A DNA stretch of 64,000 nucleotides from Hysterium pulicare CBS 123377. Its lineage: Eukaryota > Ascomycota > Dothideomycetes > Hysteriales > Hysteriaceae. The notes under the pieces are model-generated. The model saw only the letters and a list, made by a program, of their open reading frames with translations. It was not told the origin of the DNA and did no database searches. Location: positions 113,380-177,379 of the forward strand of contig AJFK01000385.1 of assembly GCA_000467715.1 (NCBI GenBank), written 5' to 3'. The translations under genes and the position numbers were made by a program. This document shows positions 1 to 11,583 of the stretch, piece by piece (the first letter of the stretch is position 1; every line of letters starts with the position of its first letter).

Positions 1-2281
1 GGCTGGTGACGGATGGGCAACAGGGGCAGCTGTTTTTTTGCGAGTAGGTTTTACCGTGTGCTGGGGAGGTCGATGGTATATTTGTCGAGGCGATTGAATA
101 GGATGGTTAAGCTTGTTTGCGAAAATAGACTGCATATTTCTTGGGTTTGTTGGTGGAGGATTGCTTGGCAAGAGGATTTGGGCTATCTTTGGAAGTGCTT
201 GGAGACGAATCGAATCGATGCATAACAGAAATGGGGTATACGTACCGTTGCCGCTTAGATAATGATTAATAGCTGCTCAATAATAATATCCCTTCATTGA
301 ATCATACGATGGTGTTGAAATACTCTGGTGCCACACATCTCGTGTTTCTCACAAAGCTTGTGGCTGCTGACAAGTGTGGCTGTGACTTCCGTCCATCTCG
401 GTCTTGACATGGCCGGTCAATGTTACTCACGAACCTCAGCTTTCAACGCGTCTTTCAGAATATGGAATGTCGTCCGTGAGAACAGACTCTTGGTAATCGG
501 AAGATGGGATCGAGTTATTTTCAGCCCCCAGAATTCAGGAGAAAAGTTTTCAAGTCCAAGTTCAAGTTCAAGTTCAGCAAGGCGACGTAACCGCCGTGGC
601 TTGCGAGGCGAGGCTGTGGCCTAACGTGGAACTTAACAGTTAGAGATGGACGCCTCTAAGCGTCTTCTGGATACTTCGGTTGGATAGCAGTGTGTCATAG
701 TGATGGATAGCTGAGAAATGTCCATACCGAGCAGAGCAGATGAGAAGATGGGAGTTTGGGGGTTGGGTTTCGAGTTCACGACTTCGTATACTTTGGGTTG
801 AAAGCCGAGCAAATGATGAGAATGAGGGTGCTATGCGATGTCGGCCCAACCTACTCTTTATCCTGTATCTGGAGTTTGAAAGTTGGTGACGAGGGTCGTG
901 GTCGGAGATCCACCACCGTGTTGCACGAAGTTCTGAAGAGCTACTGCTACCTACGAGGATTCTCTTTCCCCTCCGATATGCTCCGATCTCCAGGCAGCAA
1001 GATGGTTGATGGATTGAGAGTGGGATGATTCTTGCCACTCGTGCGACAGTAGACTTGTGATTTACTAAGCGGGTTTTCTTGGAGTGATGTTGAGGGTGTT
1101 CGGACAACGAAGTCAACCTCTCCGAAGTGCCCTCATGGTGGAGAGGCCAAAGACCGAATGGAAGAAAAGAACTACACTCTGCGAACTGTGCAGTATTCTC
1201 GACGACGGGCTGCATGGATTGTCGGCTCCATCCTTAGTGCCCGTCTTCTTACCGCATTTTGGCAGCGAATGGAGTGCAGAAATGGGCATGTCTTTTCCAA
1301 GACTTTCCAGGTCATCCATCTCCAGCCTCAATGCATAGCAGGGAAAGGTTGGGCATTGGTCGGGCGAGGAGCAAGGTGCCTGGCCTGGTGGCTAGAGAGC
1401 CAGGATGATCGGCTCCGCCTCCACATGAACACCACGGCCGGTCATCGCTCTCCTCAGCTGCGACAACTCTCCCACCAGACTCCCCGTTTGTGACCACCAG
1501 ACGCGCAGAACTTTGTAAGCTTTCAGTACCCGTCGTCGCTGGAATGCGATTCTGCGCGCTTCCATCAACGGGCGAGCATAGGGCGCTGGCAAGGCGCTTT
1601 CGAGTCTGTCGCGGGCCGTCGTGGATGGGCGCGACATTCTGAGACACGGTGATGGCTCCGACTCGACCTCCCAAATGACCTCTAGGGCATCTATCCGGAC
1701 TCAGTCCGCTAACAATTGCTTGCTAATAACTCCCCAATCATCCCGAGCCCGTCTCCCCTCAGGCTCCTTTACCGGTCGAGATGACAGGGGCAGGTCTGCG
1801 TGTGGCTTTGACCTGCCTCTTCACCCTCGGCGAGGCAGTGCGCACCTCAGTCTCCAAACACGCCCGACCCAAGTGGTGAGAAGATGGACCCCACCGCCCG
1901 GCCTTTCCATGCGTCGCATTGCCCTTCCGTCATTCCAAGCTGCGAAGGCCATCCTTTGCACTGAGGCGTTGTTCTACCCTAGCTGTGCAAGATCGGAGCT
2001 GGACCACTGGAAGCGGCCAATTTCAGGCTGCACTTTCGCCCACCATACATATACCTCCCTCTGCCCCATAGGGCTATACGCCGTGCATGACTCTCCTGCA
2101 TACCCTTCTGCACGACATTTCTTCTTCTTGACCAAACTCTTGACTTGCTTCTCATTGTTCCCCTTCTCAGACAATACAAAGTATTCTTCAAAGTTCCATT
2201 TATACGTTTGCGACCTGTTTCACTTCCGATTGTCACCTGCTCCAAAACATCGTCACAACTACAAGCCTCAACAACACTCTT
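1..2281. other. Intergenic region with no supported gene
   Basis: Open frames on both strands here (for example 191 codons on the minus strand at 640-1215) have skewed composition and no recognisable motif. A short CAAGTT-rich tandem run lies near 549-580. The last few hundred bases are pyrimidine-rich and probably belong to the 5' leader and promoter of the gene at 2595. Confidence 0.5.
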
Positions 2282-2331
2282 GTAAGTCCACGCGGAAAAG
2301 AGTGATGACCAGCCGGTTTAACACTGTGTAG
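2282..2331 (+). other. Probable 5' UTR intron of the 2595-4571 gene
   Basis: The sequence shows a GTAAGT donor, a TTTAACAC branch-like element and a GTGTAG acceptor, 50 nt apart, in the non-coding leader upstream of the first good ATG. Its length and signals match the coding introns elsewhere in the window. It could instead be chance, since no transcript is available. Confidence 0.5.
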
Positions 2332-2594
2332 TCACTTTCACTGCAGTCATTCGTCCATCTCGTTCGAAACTATTTTCCCTGTCGCTTCCGATCTATCCAA
2401 CCTTCTTACTCCTTGTCGGACTTCGGGCGTAATCCCCATCAAAGCTCTGCATCAGTGCACAACGTCTCAAACACACCAATTTTGGAGCTTGCGATTCCTT
2501 TCCCGAGGGGTTGACGTGAGGAGCATTCGTTCCCGCGTTCAACAAAACCCACAGCAACCCAACTTCCACCCAGTCAACCCGCAACACCGCCACG

Positions 2595-4571
2595 ATGTGT
2601 ATGATCGAAGAGAGGACGTACATCTCCTCAGATGGCAATCGCCAGATGATTGAAGTGCCTCATTTCTGCAAGTATTCTCACCACGGTCGATGTTGCTCCA
2701 AGACGAACAGAAGAACGACCGAGTACTACTCCGACCCTCCTTCGCTCGGGTCGCTGCGGGATGAAGCGCCGTCGCCGGTTTCCCTCAACCCACCGACTCC
2801 AAGTGATAGTGGCACCGTCTTAATCGAAACGCGCCGCCCTGCTGAAAGCCGACCATCCAGCCAGGATAGTGGTCGTAGACGCGATAGCGGCACTCGCTAC
2901 ATTAAGCCTGAAATCATCATCAACCTCGGCTCGAAGAAAGGCAAAGAGACGAAATATAAGCGCTCATCTCTAGGCGCTGTCTCGGTTGCATCGTCTAATG
3001 AAGTTCATATCGACTCCCCTGGCTCAGGCTACTCACCCATTCGCACTGGCTTTCCAGAAGCTCCACTGCCACCTCCCACGCATACGACAGGGTATACCAG
3101 AGTGCCTGCTTACCCCACGGGCCATGCCACGAACCCCAGCCACCACCGCCACACTTCTTCGACCTCATCTTACGCCGCCTCAACCCATGATCCCTCCATC
3201 TACAACGCTCCGTCCGAGCCGGCTTCCCCGGTCCGGCGGAACACGCGCAGCCAACGTCCAGTCTCTATTCATAACACGCTTCCTCCCATCAATACGTCCG
3301 TTGTCGCACCTTCCCCTATTACGTCGCGCGCTCCTCCAAGTGCCGCTTATCGCACCACCACTGTTGCGCCTCGCCAAGCTGAATTTCCGCTTGACTATGA
3401 AGAGTTTCATACTACCCCTTCGTCTCACGCTCGTCCATCCTCCATTGATCATGCGCCAGAAATTCTAGATCGCGACTCCAGTCGGGAAAGACTTCGACGG
3501 AAGAACGCTGAAGAGGCGAGGAGACGGCAAGAAGAAGACGACCGACGACTCGCCGAGAAACTTGCAGCCGAGGAAGCACGCCAGGCGAAAATCGAGATGG
3601 GCCGTGCCCAGGGACGAGCCGAGTACAGGGCTGAGACGAAGTGGGCCGAGAATGAGAAAGACCGAGCGATGGAACGCGAAGAGTACAGGCGGCAAAAGAA
3701 AGAGGCGGATGACAGGGACGTGCGGGAGACAGAGAAGGAGAGGAGACACAGAGCTGACCGAGATGCTCGAGCGGATAAGCGTCAGGAGAAAAAGGAAACT
3801 TTAGCCGAGCAGGTGTCCAGGAGGAAGAAACAGTCCGAAGACGTGAAGCCAAAGACCACGTCCAAGACCACCCATTCCCGCGACAAGTCCGACAAGCGCA
3901 CCTCCAAGAAACTCTCCGACGAGATCTCCAAACGCGAACGCGAGATCCTCCTCGCTGAAACCGAAGCCCAAATGGAACGAGAGCGTCTGGCTGCTGAACA
4001 ACGCGAGCGCGACGAACGTATCAACGATCTTCGCCGCCAGCAACAGCAGCCCGAATACTGGGATCCAAGAGGTGGCAATCGCTTCCCAGTTCCAAACGAC
4101 GGTCCTCCCCCATCAACCATGCAACGACGCACCAGCGTCTCCTCGCAACGCCGCCCCAGCATCTCCACCGCCCCACTCGGCGGCATCAACAGGAGAGTCA
4201 GCATCCACCAACCCGCTCCACCCACCACTCTCCCACCTCTAAACACGAACCCCCAAGCACCTCCTCCTCAAAACGCCTACTCAACCCGTCCTCCCTCATC
4301 ACACGCTCGAACGCCTTCATCTCATTTCCCATCTAACCCCCTCTCGCCGAACGCAGCGTCGCTCCGTCAGCGCGGTGAACAAGTCATCGCGCAGGAGCAG
4401 GCGAGGGCAGAGGCGGAAGAGAGGACGAGGGTAGCAACTCGCGGTTTACGGCGTGCAACCCAAGACGACGAGCTTGAGAACGAAGAAGATCGTATTGCTG
4501 GGTTTGGGCCGAGGTTGGGGTTGGGGAGAAGAAATACTAACGGAGGGAAGAGGAGGAATGGGGGATACTAA
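2595..4571 (+). CDS. Disordered coiled-coil fungal protein, function unknown
   Basis: One uninterrupted exon encodes 658 residues, and the start ATG follows a good CACCACG context. The N-terminus (residues 1-45) holds a Cys/His-containing patch (HFCKYSHHGRCC). Residues about 50-290 are Ser/Pro/Thr-rich and look disordered. Residues about 290-480 are a long Glu/Arg/Lys/Ala heptad-like stretch, a predicted single helix or coiled coil. The tail is again Pro/Ser-rich and ends in basic residues. No enzyme motif, membrane segment or signal peptide is visible. Proteins of this layout are common hypothetical proteins in filamentous ascomycetes, and I do not know a function. The pyrimidine-rich leader upstream with a likely intron supports a transcribed gene. 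The coding claim is strong because the reading frame is long and composition is consistent throughout. Confidence 0.85.
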   Translation: MCMIEERTYISSDGNRQMIEVPHFCKYSHHGRCCSKTNRRTTEYYSDPPSLGSLRDEAPSPVSLNPPTPSDSGTVLIETRRPAESRPSSQDSGRRRDSGTRYIKPEIIINLGSKKGKETKYKRSSLGAVSVASSNEVHIDSPGSGYSPIRTGFPEAPLPPPTHTTGYTRVPAYPTGHATNPSHHRHTSSTSSYAASTHDPSIYNAPSEPASPVRRNTRSQRPVSIHNTLPPINTSVVAPSPITSRAPPSAAYRTTTVAPRQAEFPLDYEEFHTTPSSHARPSSIDHAPEILDRDSSRERLRRKNAEEARRRQEEDDRRLAEKLAAEEARQAKIEMGRAQGRAEYRAETKWAENEKDRAMEREEYRRQKKEADDRDVRETEKERRHRADRDARADKRQEKKETLAEQVSRRKKQSEDVKPKTTSKTTHSRDKSDKRTSKKLSDEISKREREILLAETEAQMERERLAAEQRERDERINDLRRQQQQPEYWDPRGGNRFPVPNDGPPPSTMQRRTSVSSQRRPSISTAPLGGINRRVSIHQPAPPTTLPPLNTNPQAPPPQNAYSTRPPSSHARTPSSHFPSNPLSPNAASLRQRGEQVIAQEQARAEAEERTRVATRGLRRATQDDELENEEDRIAGFGPRLGLGRRNTNGGKRRNGGY

Positions 4572-5350
4572 GGGGATGGTTCTTCCCTTCGGGTTTTGTA
4601 CCATTATTTCTTTTGTTGTGGGTTTGGGAAGACGGTGTGGGTGTGCTTTGGGTTTTGGCTTTGGCGCTGGGACTTTTACTGGCGTATCTGAGTTGGGATG
4701 GGGGGGGTTCAACAACGGTAGAAATGGACACGGACATATGGATGGGACTGGGTATTGGGGAAATGTTAGACTCGGAAATTTGCTCACGCAATACCTGGCA
4801 GTCTTTTCTTTTTTCACATCTCGAAATCTGAGTTCTAAGTCTAGGCGTTCTTGCTTCTGAGTTCGTTCGATATAACACTATATACCCACACTTTTCATTT
4901 GTCACTACCTAGCATACATAGAGTAGTCAGTCCAGCCCCGCCTGCAAGTGGTCGGTTAAGCAATATCAGCGTCGTATCGTTTCAATGGGTTGAATTCTGC
5001 GTAGTTGTGTCACTGGATTCGGGCAGGCTTTCCCTGGCGCGGAAAGTCCTTTTCGGACTCTACGGTCTCTCGTCCTTTGATATAATGTACGTGATGTATG
5101 GTTAAGGAGGAGACTGGTAATGATAGAAATCATCTAAACGCGATAACGATAAAGATCAACAGAAACCACCATCACCTCAACCTTACCCCTTCCATCAATC
5201 AAACTTCCTATCTCAAGCATCCTTACTTTCCGAAACCGTCTTCGAGGTACGCGGCATCCCCTCCCCTCCCCTTCCTTTCCTTCCCATAAACCCCACAACC
5301 ACCCTCCTTCTCCATCCCCTCCTCACTCATACCCACAGACAACTTCTTCA
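4572..5350. other. Intergenic region, downstream of coiled-coil gene
   Basis: G-rich low-complexity sequence directly follows the stop codon (about 4600-4760) and is probably 3' UTR. No gene, RNA or repeat is supported in the remainder. The first weak similarity to the direct-repeat array downstream begins near 5350. Confidence 0.45.
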
Positions 5351-5702
5351 TGCACGCATCGATATGATGAGGAGGAAGAATACCATGGACCATGGTCCGA
5401 AAGCCGGTTGTAAGAAACAAGCATGTTTTGGCCAGACAAGTGGATCCTGATGAAGGATGCTGGGCTGGTGTGCGGGCGTGCGGTACGTCCCTGGATCCAG
5501 AACTCGCATGGTGGAGTTGGGGAGTTGGGAAGAAGATTCGACAAGGGGGGAATGGAGTGGTGGTGGTGGAGATGGTCGTTGGGTTGGATGAAGGTGATGA
5601 GTAGCGGCGTTGGAATGAGAGAGTGGTGACGAGTCTCTACGTGTTCTGCGGTTGTGAGGGCTTGGGCGCTACTGTAGCATGACCCTGACGTCGTGACACT
5701 TT

Positions 5703-6142
5703 CACGTGCTAAGTAGCCCTAGGATCTATATAAATCCTGTCTTCCTCGTTCCCGAATCTCCTCCTCACTCCCGCGTTCTCTAAACTCCGCTCATATGCTA
5801 TAGAGCAGTCGTACGATGGACTGAAAAGTATGTCAAAATTCTCGTATGGTTTGGTTCAGAATGATAGAGCGAAGGCGATGGGAGTCCGACGCTGGGTTGG
5901 TAATTGCGAATGGTTGGTGCGGGACAAGCAACTTAGCGAACACTATGATGGTGGTGGACTTGGGAAACCGGCGAATGGAAGTCGAGAGGAGGTTGTGGGG
6001 AGTGAGTGGGGACAGCGATGGTGGTGATGATCGTTTGGGCTGAATGAAGGTGAAGATTAGTTGCATGAAACTAGAAACGCCGATGAAAAAGTACCACATC
6101 TTCCCTGGATGAGCTAGGGCTGGGATCGAATACGCATGGCCT
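5703..6142 (+). repeat. Array unit 1
   Basis: CACGTG is at 5703 and TATATAAA at 5727, followed by a CT-rich leader (CTCCTCACTCCC) and an ATG near 5817 that closes after two codons. The short spacing to the next CACGTG suggests an internally deleted copy. Confidence 0.55.
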
Positions 6143-7221
6143 CACGTGACGCTCTCTAGGAATTTGGTTTCAGTAAGGTCTATAAAACCTTCCCTCTCCC
6201 TCCTAAATCAGCTCCTCGCTCACAACCGCTTGATCCTGCTCATCAATGAAGTAAAGGAACTCGCGATGGACCAGAAGCTCTCTGGTGTGGGGCGTCTAAA
6301 CCTGTTAGTATAATGCCACCGATGGGTCTTGGAGTGGATCTTCCAATACACACTGGGAGAATGTGAAGATGGATTGGGGTTCGGGAATGTGTGGCAGTGT
6401 ATGTGCGGTGTTTGGGGGTTTGAGAGGGGATGGAGTGTTGGAAGTGATGGGAATGGGTATTGCGAAGGGGTGATGATACTCGTTAAGAGGGAAACTTGAA
6501 TTACAGGAAGTAAGTGAGTAAGGGGGTGAAAAGCAAGCATTCGTGGCCATATCGACAGAGTACTCGATATCCCAAATCCCGCACAAAGAGACATGTTCCA
6601 GGCTGTGATGGCATTATGGTCCATCAGGCTGTCGTCCACTAGGAGTTGAAGCTCTGGAGTTCTTCCTCCGTTGGTGGTCCATCCCTTCGTGGTACTTCTT
6701 TAGTCTCTTAAGTATACACTAGGTGGGTTGTTGATGAAGCAGCACACATAATGCCTTACTCATCTTCTCTTCAATGTCTCCGTCCCACCATATATAGTGC
6801 CCATCTCTTCGCTACCACTTCCCTCCTCACGCTCAATTCATCTTCAACTCTACTTACAACTAGACGAAGATAGAACCAATGGCCCAGAAGCTGCGAATCG
6901 GACCAGCAATGTGTGGGACCAAACACCGCGAAAGAACAACTATATGGTGTCTGGTTTGCGCCTCTGGAGCTTGGTGCTTGTCCAAGAAGTGCTCAATAAA
7001 GACTATATGGTGGAGGGTGGATTGGGAAGTTACGAAAGAAGACTCAGCGAGGGAGTGAGGGGAAGACGGCGGTGATGGAGATCGGTGTTAGGGTTCGATG
7101 ATATTCGCGAGGATCATCCTATGGAACGTTTAGCCACACATCGTTTACCAGCTCCACCGAATCGGCTTTTTTCCTTTTGACAAAACTCAATCGTTGATGG
7201 CGCGATATATGTGATCCTTCG
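6143..7221 (+). repeat. Array units 2 and 3, diverged
   Basis: Unit 2 has CACGTG at 6143, TATAAAACC at 6181 and an ATGGACCAGAAGCTCT start near 6265. A second leader has CCATATATAG near 6788 and an ATGGCCCAGAAGCTGCG start near 6879. The two start regions match in 13 of the first 16 bases, so they are copies of each other. Both frames close quickly. Confidence 0.5.
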
Positions 7222-8168
7222 CACGTGCTTCTTTACTTATCCGCTTCTTCAAAGTCGTCCTTCAACACCTACATGACCACCTTCCTGTCGTCTTACTCCT
7301 TCACCAGCAGATCAGGTTTCTGACTATCGCTTCCAGCTCCTTCGCCGTGCCGCCGGCAAAGACCTAGCCTCGGGTTACCAAACCCCATGCTCGCTCCCTG
7401 GCGCGGTCGGGGATTTCCTACAACCCATTTTCAGCTTCAAATCGATCCATACGGATCCCAGCAACATAATGGACTTCGGGATCGGAATGAGTTTGTAAAG
7501 CTGAAGAGGTATCGCGAAATGCTGGATGTGGCCGAAATGATGACGAAGTTCGCCATCACTATTCGATACTACTCATCAGCCTTGCATCACAAAGGGTGTC
7601 ATGATTGGCCTACCACCTTCTTTACCACTGGCGTACAAAGCCAAGCTCGACTTTGGGAAGAGCATAAAAGCAATTTGCCATCCATAAGAAAAGTCGGAAT
7701 CAGTATATGGAATGGGATCTTCCAATCTTGTTCCGGCAAAAGAGTTCATAGTATCGACGAATGAGGGCACCCATTGTGCATATAATTATCATCAACCACC
7801 GCCATTGACGTTCAGTGTATCCACCATCTTCCCTTCCTCTTTCTCTCGTCTCACCAACCCAACCCATGCATTGGCTCGATTTCTGCTTGTTGGTTCCAAG
7901 ACTCCCAGACCAGACCTGTGTACCTCCTGTATTTCCTAGATGATCCCATTTCATGATCGCCAGTTCCTGAATTGGATGGACCACATCGAAACGGCGAGTC
8001 TCGACCTTTGGACTTTGAGCAAGTCCAACTCCAAGGAAGAGGAGCATTCATCTCTTGCCATCTCCATTTTGGATTCATAGAGAGGAAATGTTGCAATTTG
8101 GAAACGGAAAAGGGAGAGAGGAGCGCGGCCTTTTATATGCATAAACGTCATGCCAGAGTCGTCGGATC

Positions 8169-8928
8169 GCATGTGAAGAGCTTACCAATCTTCTCACTAG
8201 CGTTTTGCTCGGCACATACATAAACTCCATTCACTTCCGTCAACCTCTCCACAAACTCCAGCTTGCCCATCGAATGCGGAAAAAGTCCATCCAACTGGTT
8301 GTTCTTCTGACTTTGCTCCAGAATGCTTCAAGCTTTGACCGCAATGTGTGCTGGATTCACCACGCGGACACAACCATCGAGAGGTTCTGTCTTTGCTCTG
8401 CCCTTTGGACTGGACGTCTTATGCGGAGGTCCAAAATGTGGAAATGACGAGCTTAATAAGCATTGTGAATTTGGAAGGTTGGATACGATGCTGCGGTCGG
8501 AGAACGGAAATATTTCGTTGGTGATGGATGGATTTATTGTTTGCTGATTTTAAAGATCATCGATAAGCTGACGCAGTGGTCGAAACACTTTTTCTAATCG
8601 CGATGTAGAGCCCCAGAGCCATTGCACATATTGTTTAATACGTATGATGGCGCTTCCGAACCTCTCATTTTTGTAATCTTCCCATGGTTATAGACTTCTA
8701 GTTCCCATTCGTGGAGAAGATGCCGAAACTTTAGTATTCCCACAGTCCCACGAGAGGACCATTCAACGCGGGATACTCTATAAACTAGAGCCATGTTCAG
8801 ATACGATTCCCATCATGTTATGGTTACAAATTGGTTTGCGGAAGTGGCGGAGGTAGAGTGGAGGACGTAGGCGGAGCGTCTTTATACTCCTTCAAATCCT
8901 TGCGGAGGAAGGAGAGGGTGATGAACAG
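8169..8928 (+). repeat. Array unit 5
   Basis: The unit opens with GCATGTGAAGAGCTTACCAA, nearly identical to the opening of the unit at 9682 (GCACGTGAAGCGCTTACCAA), with the E-box-like word changed from CACGTG to CATGTG. It contains CATACATAAA near 8214, the CACAAACTCCAGCTTG block, and a frame (8323-8547, 74 codons) with DVLCGGPK. The same DNA word recurs at about 9979 in a different reading frame context. It ends with the GCGGAAGTGGCGGAGGT block near 8838. Confidence 0.7.
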
Positions 8929-9682
8929 CACGTGATTGCTAATCACTTTCCAACACTTCCTCTCGCAACCCCATATAAAACCCCGTCTTCCCCTTCAAGC
9001 TCTTCACAACCCGCAACCTCTTTGCTAAGCGGCGACCCAGAAACACAATTTGCATCGACTAGTATGGTTCTTGTTCTTCCCTGCAGTTTGGGATTCGAGA
9101 ACCCTCAGAGCGTGGGCGTGACGGAAGTGTTGCGTTCCTCTGTTGAGAATGAAGAGCGCGATAGGATCAAGATGCCGCCTCTTCGACAGCCGATGGCGTT
9201 TAGTCAAAATCGTGCTACAAATGCGGTTGATCAAAGTTCGAAAGATTGGGAGACTGCTTAGTGGATGGAGATCTTACGGGGGAGAGAAGGGTAGCTAGAT
9301 GTGGCGATGATAGAAGGCTTTGTCGTTTGTTGCCTTTGAAGGTCATCATTACTTGCAGGATTGTAAGACGGCTTTGGGAATCAAAGTATACCCACTGAAC
9401 CTCTTATGACCGGATGCCGTTGGAAGTGGAAAGCTCTCTGCCATGTTGTTCAATCGTTGTACGATTCCGATTTCGAGTTCCCCATGCTGGTGGAATAGGC
9501 AAAGTGTTGATCTTCCCACAGGAGCACATTTACCATTGGCTACTCAAAAATCTAGAGCCATATCATCAAGTTTCATCCTCATATGGTTGTGTATTGAATT
9601 GCGAAAGTGGTGGAGGTTGAATGACGTGGTAGAGTGAGGCATTTATATAGGTTGGAAGTAGAGCGGAGGAAGGTTTAGATAG
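8929..9682 (+). repeat. Array unit 6
   Basis: CACGTG is at 8929, CATATAAAACCCC near 8971 and the 3' block TTGCGAAAGTGGTGGAGGT near 9598. The block GATGATAGAAGGCTTTGTCGT near 9305 matches GATGGACGCCTTCGTCGT in the next unit. A 109-codon frame at 8932-9261 is not conserved in the other copies. Confidence 0.7.
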
Positions 9683-10425
9683 CACGTGAAGCGCTTACCA
9701 ACTCCTTCCCAAATTCCCCTTTCACAAACTTATATAAATCCCTCACTCGCCACCTTCAGCGTTTTCATAAGGTTACAAACTCCGCCCTGCTCCAGGAGCG
9801 CAGTGGAAGGCTATCCAAAACCTCAGATCCACTTCGCATAATGGCTCAGTCCTTCTCTCACCTTCCCAAAAATTTCCCGAAGGAGCACTTCTCATGGGGA
9901 GTGGTTGGTTCATCACCACAGTTCGAAGAACGCGATGGGACCAATGGCGATGACTGTGGCCCAACACGCTCAAACAGATGTCTTATGCGGAGGTCCAAAA
10001 GAGGAAAGCGGCGGTCCAAATGGTTGTTGGGAGTCCAGACAGGTTTTGAGGTCGAAGATCTTGGTAGCTGGATGCGGTGGTGATGGACGCCTTCGTCGTT
10101 TGCTGGTTTCAAGGATCTTCATCAATGTTGTATATGCAGCGACTAAGGAATCTTACTATGCATAAGGTCTACTCTACATTAAGTCACCCATGGTGCTGGA
10201 TTTTGGGAACTTCCGAATCTGTATTCCCCATTCATCTCAAGGGCGGAAGGTTTTGGTCCTTTCCAGCAGGAGAACACGGCTCGCCTTTCCATCTATTCTG
10301 CACCCATGAGGCCGTGGACGTCCGCCTGGTGATTGTGGGTTGAATTGCGGAAGTGGTGGAGGTCGGAATACGTGGTAGTTGTTTATATACCCATGGGCTC
10401 CGCTGGGGAAAAGCCTTTTAAACAG
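9683..10425 (+). repeat. Array unit 7, best preserved
   Basis: CACGTG is at 9683, TATATAAATCC at 9731 and an ATGGCTCAGTCC start at 9841. The frame from that ATG has 80 codons (9841-10083), the longest from the conserved start position. The 3' block TTGCGGAAGTGGTGGAGGTCG is near 10344, and the next TATATA word precedes the following CACGTG. If any copy is expressed as protein, this is the likeliest, but composition gives no support. Confidence 0.65.
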
Positions 10426-11583
10426 CACGTGAGGCTTGGAAATGAACGGATTAGTAATCCTACGAAAGATTGCTGAGGGACTGTATATAAATCTTCCTTT
10501 TCTCTTTTCTTGATCTCCTCACCAAGCCTAGCTTGTTCATAGGGCGCAGCGGGGCTGCGGGATTCCAAAAGTGTGTGTGAATGCTGAAGATGTTCTTCCT
10601 CGTTGTGAGGGATACGGCGTAGAAGGAGGGGAGTGAGGAAGGATTGGGCGGTGGGAGCGGTGATATATCAATTTTCAAGTCTCGCGAGAATGATGGAGCT
10701 TCTGTATTCGCTGGGTGTAGGTGAGTCGTTCTGGGAAGCGGGTTCGGCCGAAATCGATGCTGGGGGTGCTCTGTGGCAAGGAACCGTAATAATGCATGGT
10801 GATGAACATGGTGATCGTTTCTTCGGCGATCCAAGGCTCGGGCAATTTTTTCCCTTCGGTTTTTGGTCCTCTGGCATGGGCTCATTCTTCGCACTCACAT
10901 GCATGTATGACGAGAACCGTTCGAACATTGACCCTAGCAAATTGCTTAGCCATTCTGAAATTTCGCCGGTACATAAAACCATCCTTTCTCTCTTCATCCT
11001 CTTCACAAACTCCAGCTCGCTCATTGAGAATGAGCGTAGTGGAGCTCAATTCAGAACAGCCTGCTCCCTCTTACCAATGGGTTTCTCCGCTGTTTCAGAA
11101 CCAGAACTGTTCTCCCTGAGAGTTTCATGCTCCGCAGTACTCAGATTGAACGCAAAACCATGGGTTTCTGTGAGTGTGGTGGGTTCAGCACTGGGTATAT
11201 ATATTCGTTATGACACCAAAAACAGCCTCGAGTGCAGTTGATGGATTTGGTGTGGAGCCGTAGGAGTTGGAATTGCAGAACTTAAGCTCGTGATGATATT
11301 CGACTCGTGGAGATCATCGTCAACGGTATAAGATTATGCTGTCGTCGGCTCAGCGAGTTTCGCGGTTTGCGGGAAGCCCAGAAAGACCCCGTTCTGTCCG
11401 AGTTCATATATTTTTGGTAGGTTCAGTTAACGAGCAGCGGCTCTTTAGCCATCGCGTCCTTCCCTATCATAACATGATTGAGGATCAGATTGCGAAAATG
11501 ATGGAGGTCGAAAAGTTTCGGGGGGAGGTGTTAATATATTCGTGGACTCCGCCGCGGTGACGAAGAGAGAGGAGAGTTCTTGA
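10426..11583 (+). repeat. Array unit 8, composite
   Basis: CACGTG is at 10426 and TATATAAATC at 10484. A second leader begins with ACATAAAACC near 10971, followed by CACAAACTCCAGCTCGCT. The double leader suggests two units fused by loss of an internal CACGTG. The 3' block TTGCGAAAATGATGGAGGTCG is near 11490. Confidence 0.6.

Noticed and set aside
317-326. LLLLLLLIP-type run of gene F (residue numbers) as a membrane anchor
   Set aside because: The same position is present in all full-length family members inside a conserved module and is shorter than a membrane span in most of them.
640-1215. 191-codon minus-strand open frame
   Set aside because: Ser/Arg/His-rich composition without motif, overlapped by several frames on the other strand.
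1621-2331. 236-codon plus-strand frame upstream of the coiled-coil gene
   Set aside because: Runs through the promoter and leader, with pyrimidine-driven Ser/Pro/Leu composition; it ends at the proposed leader intron.
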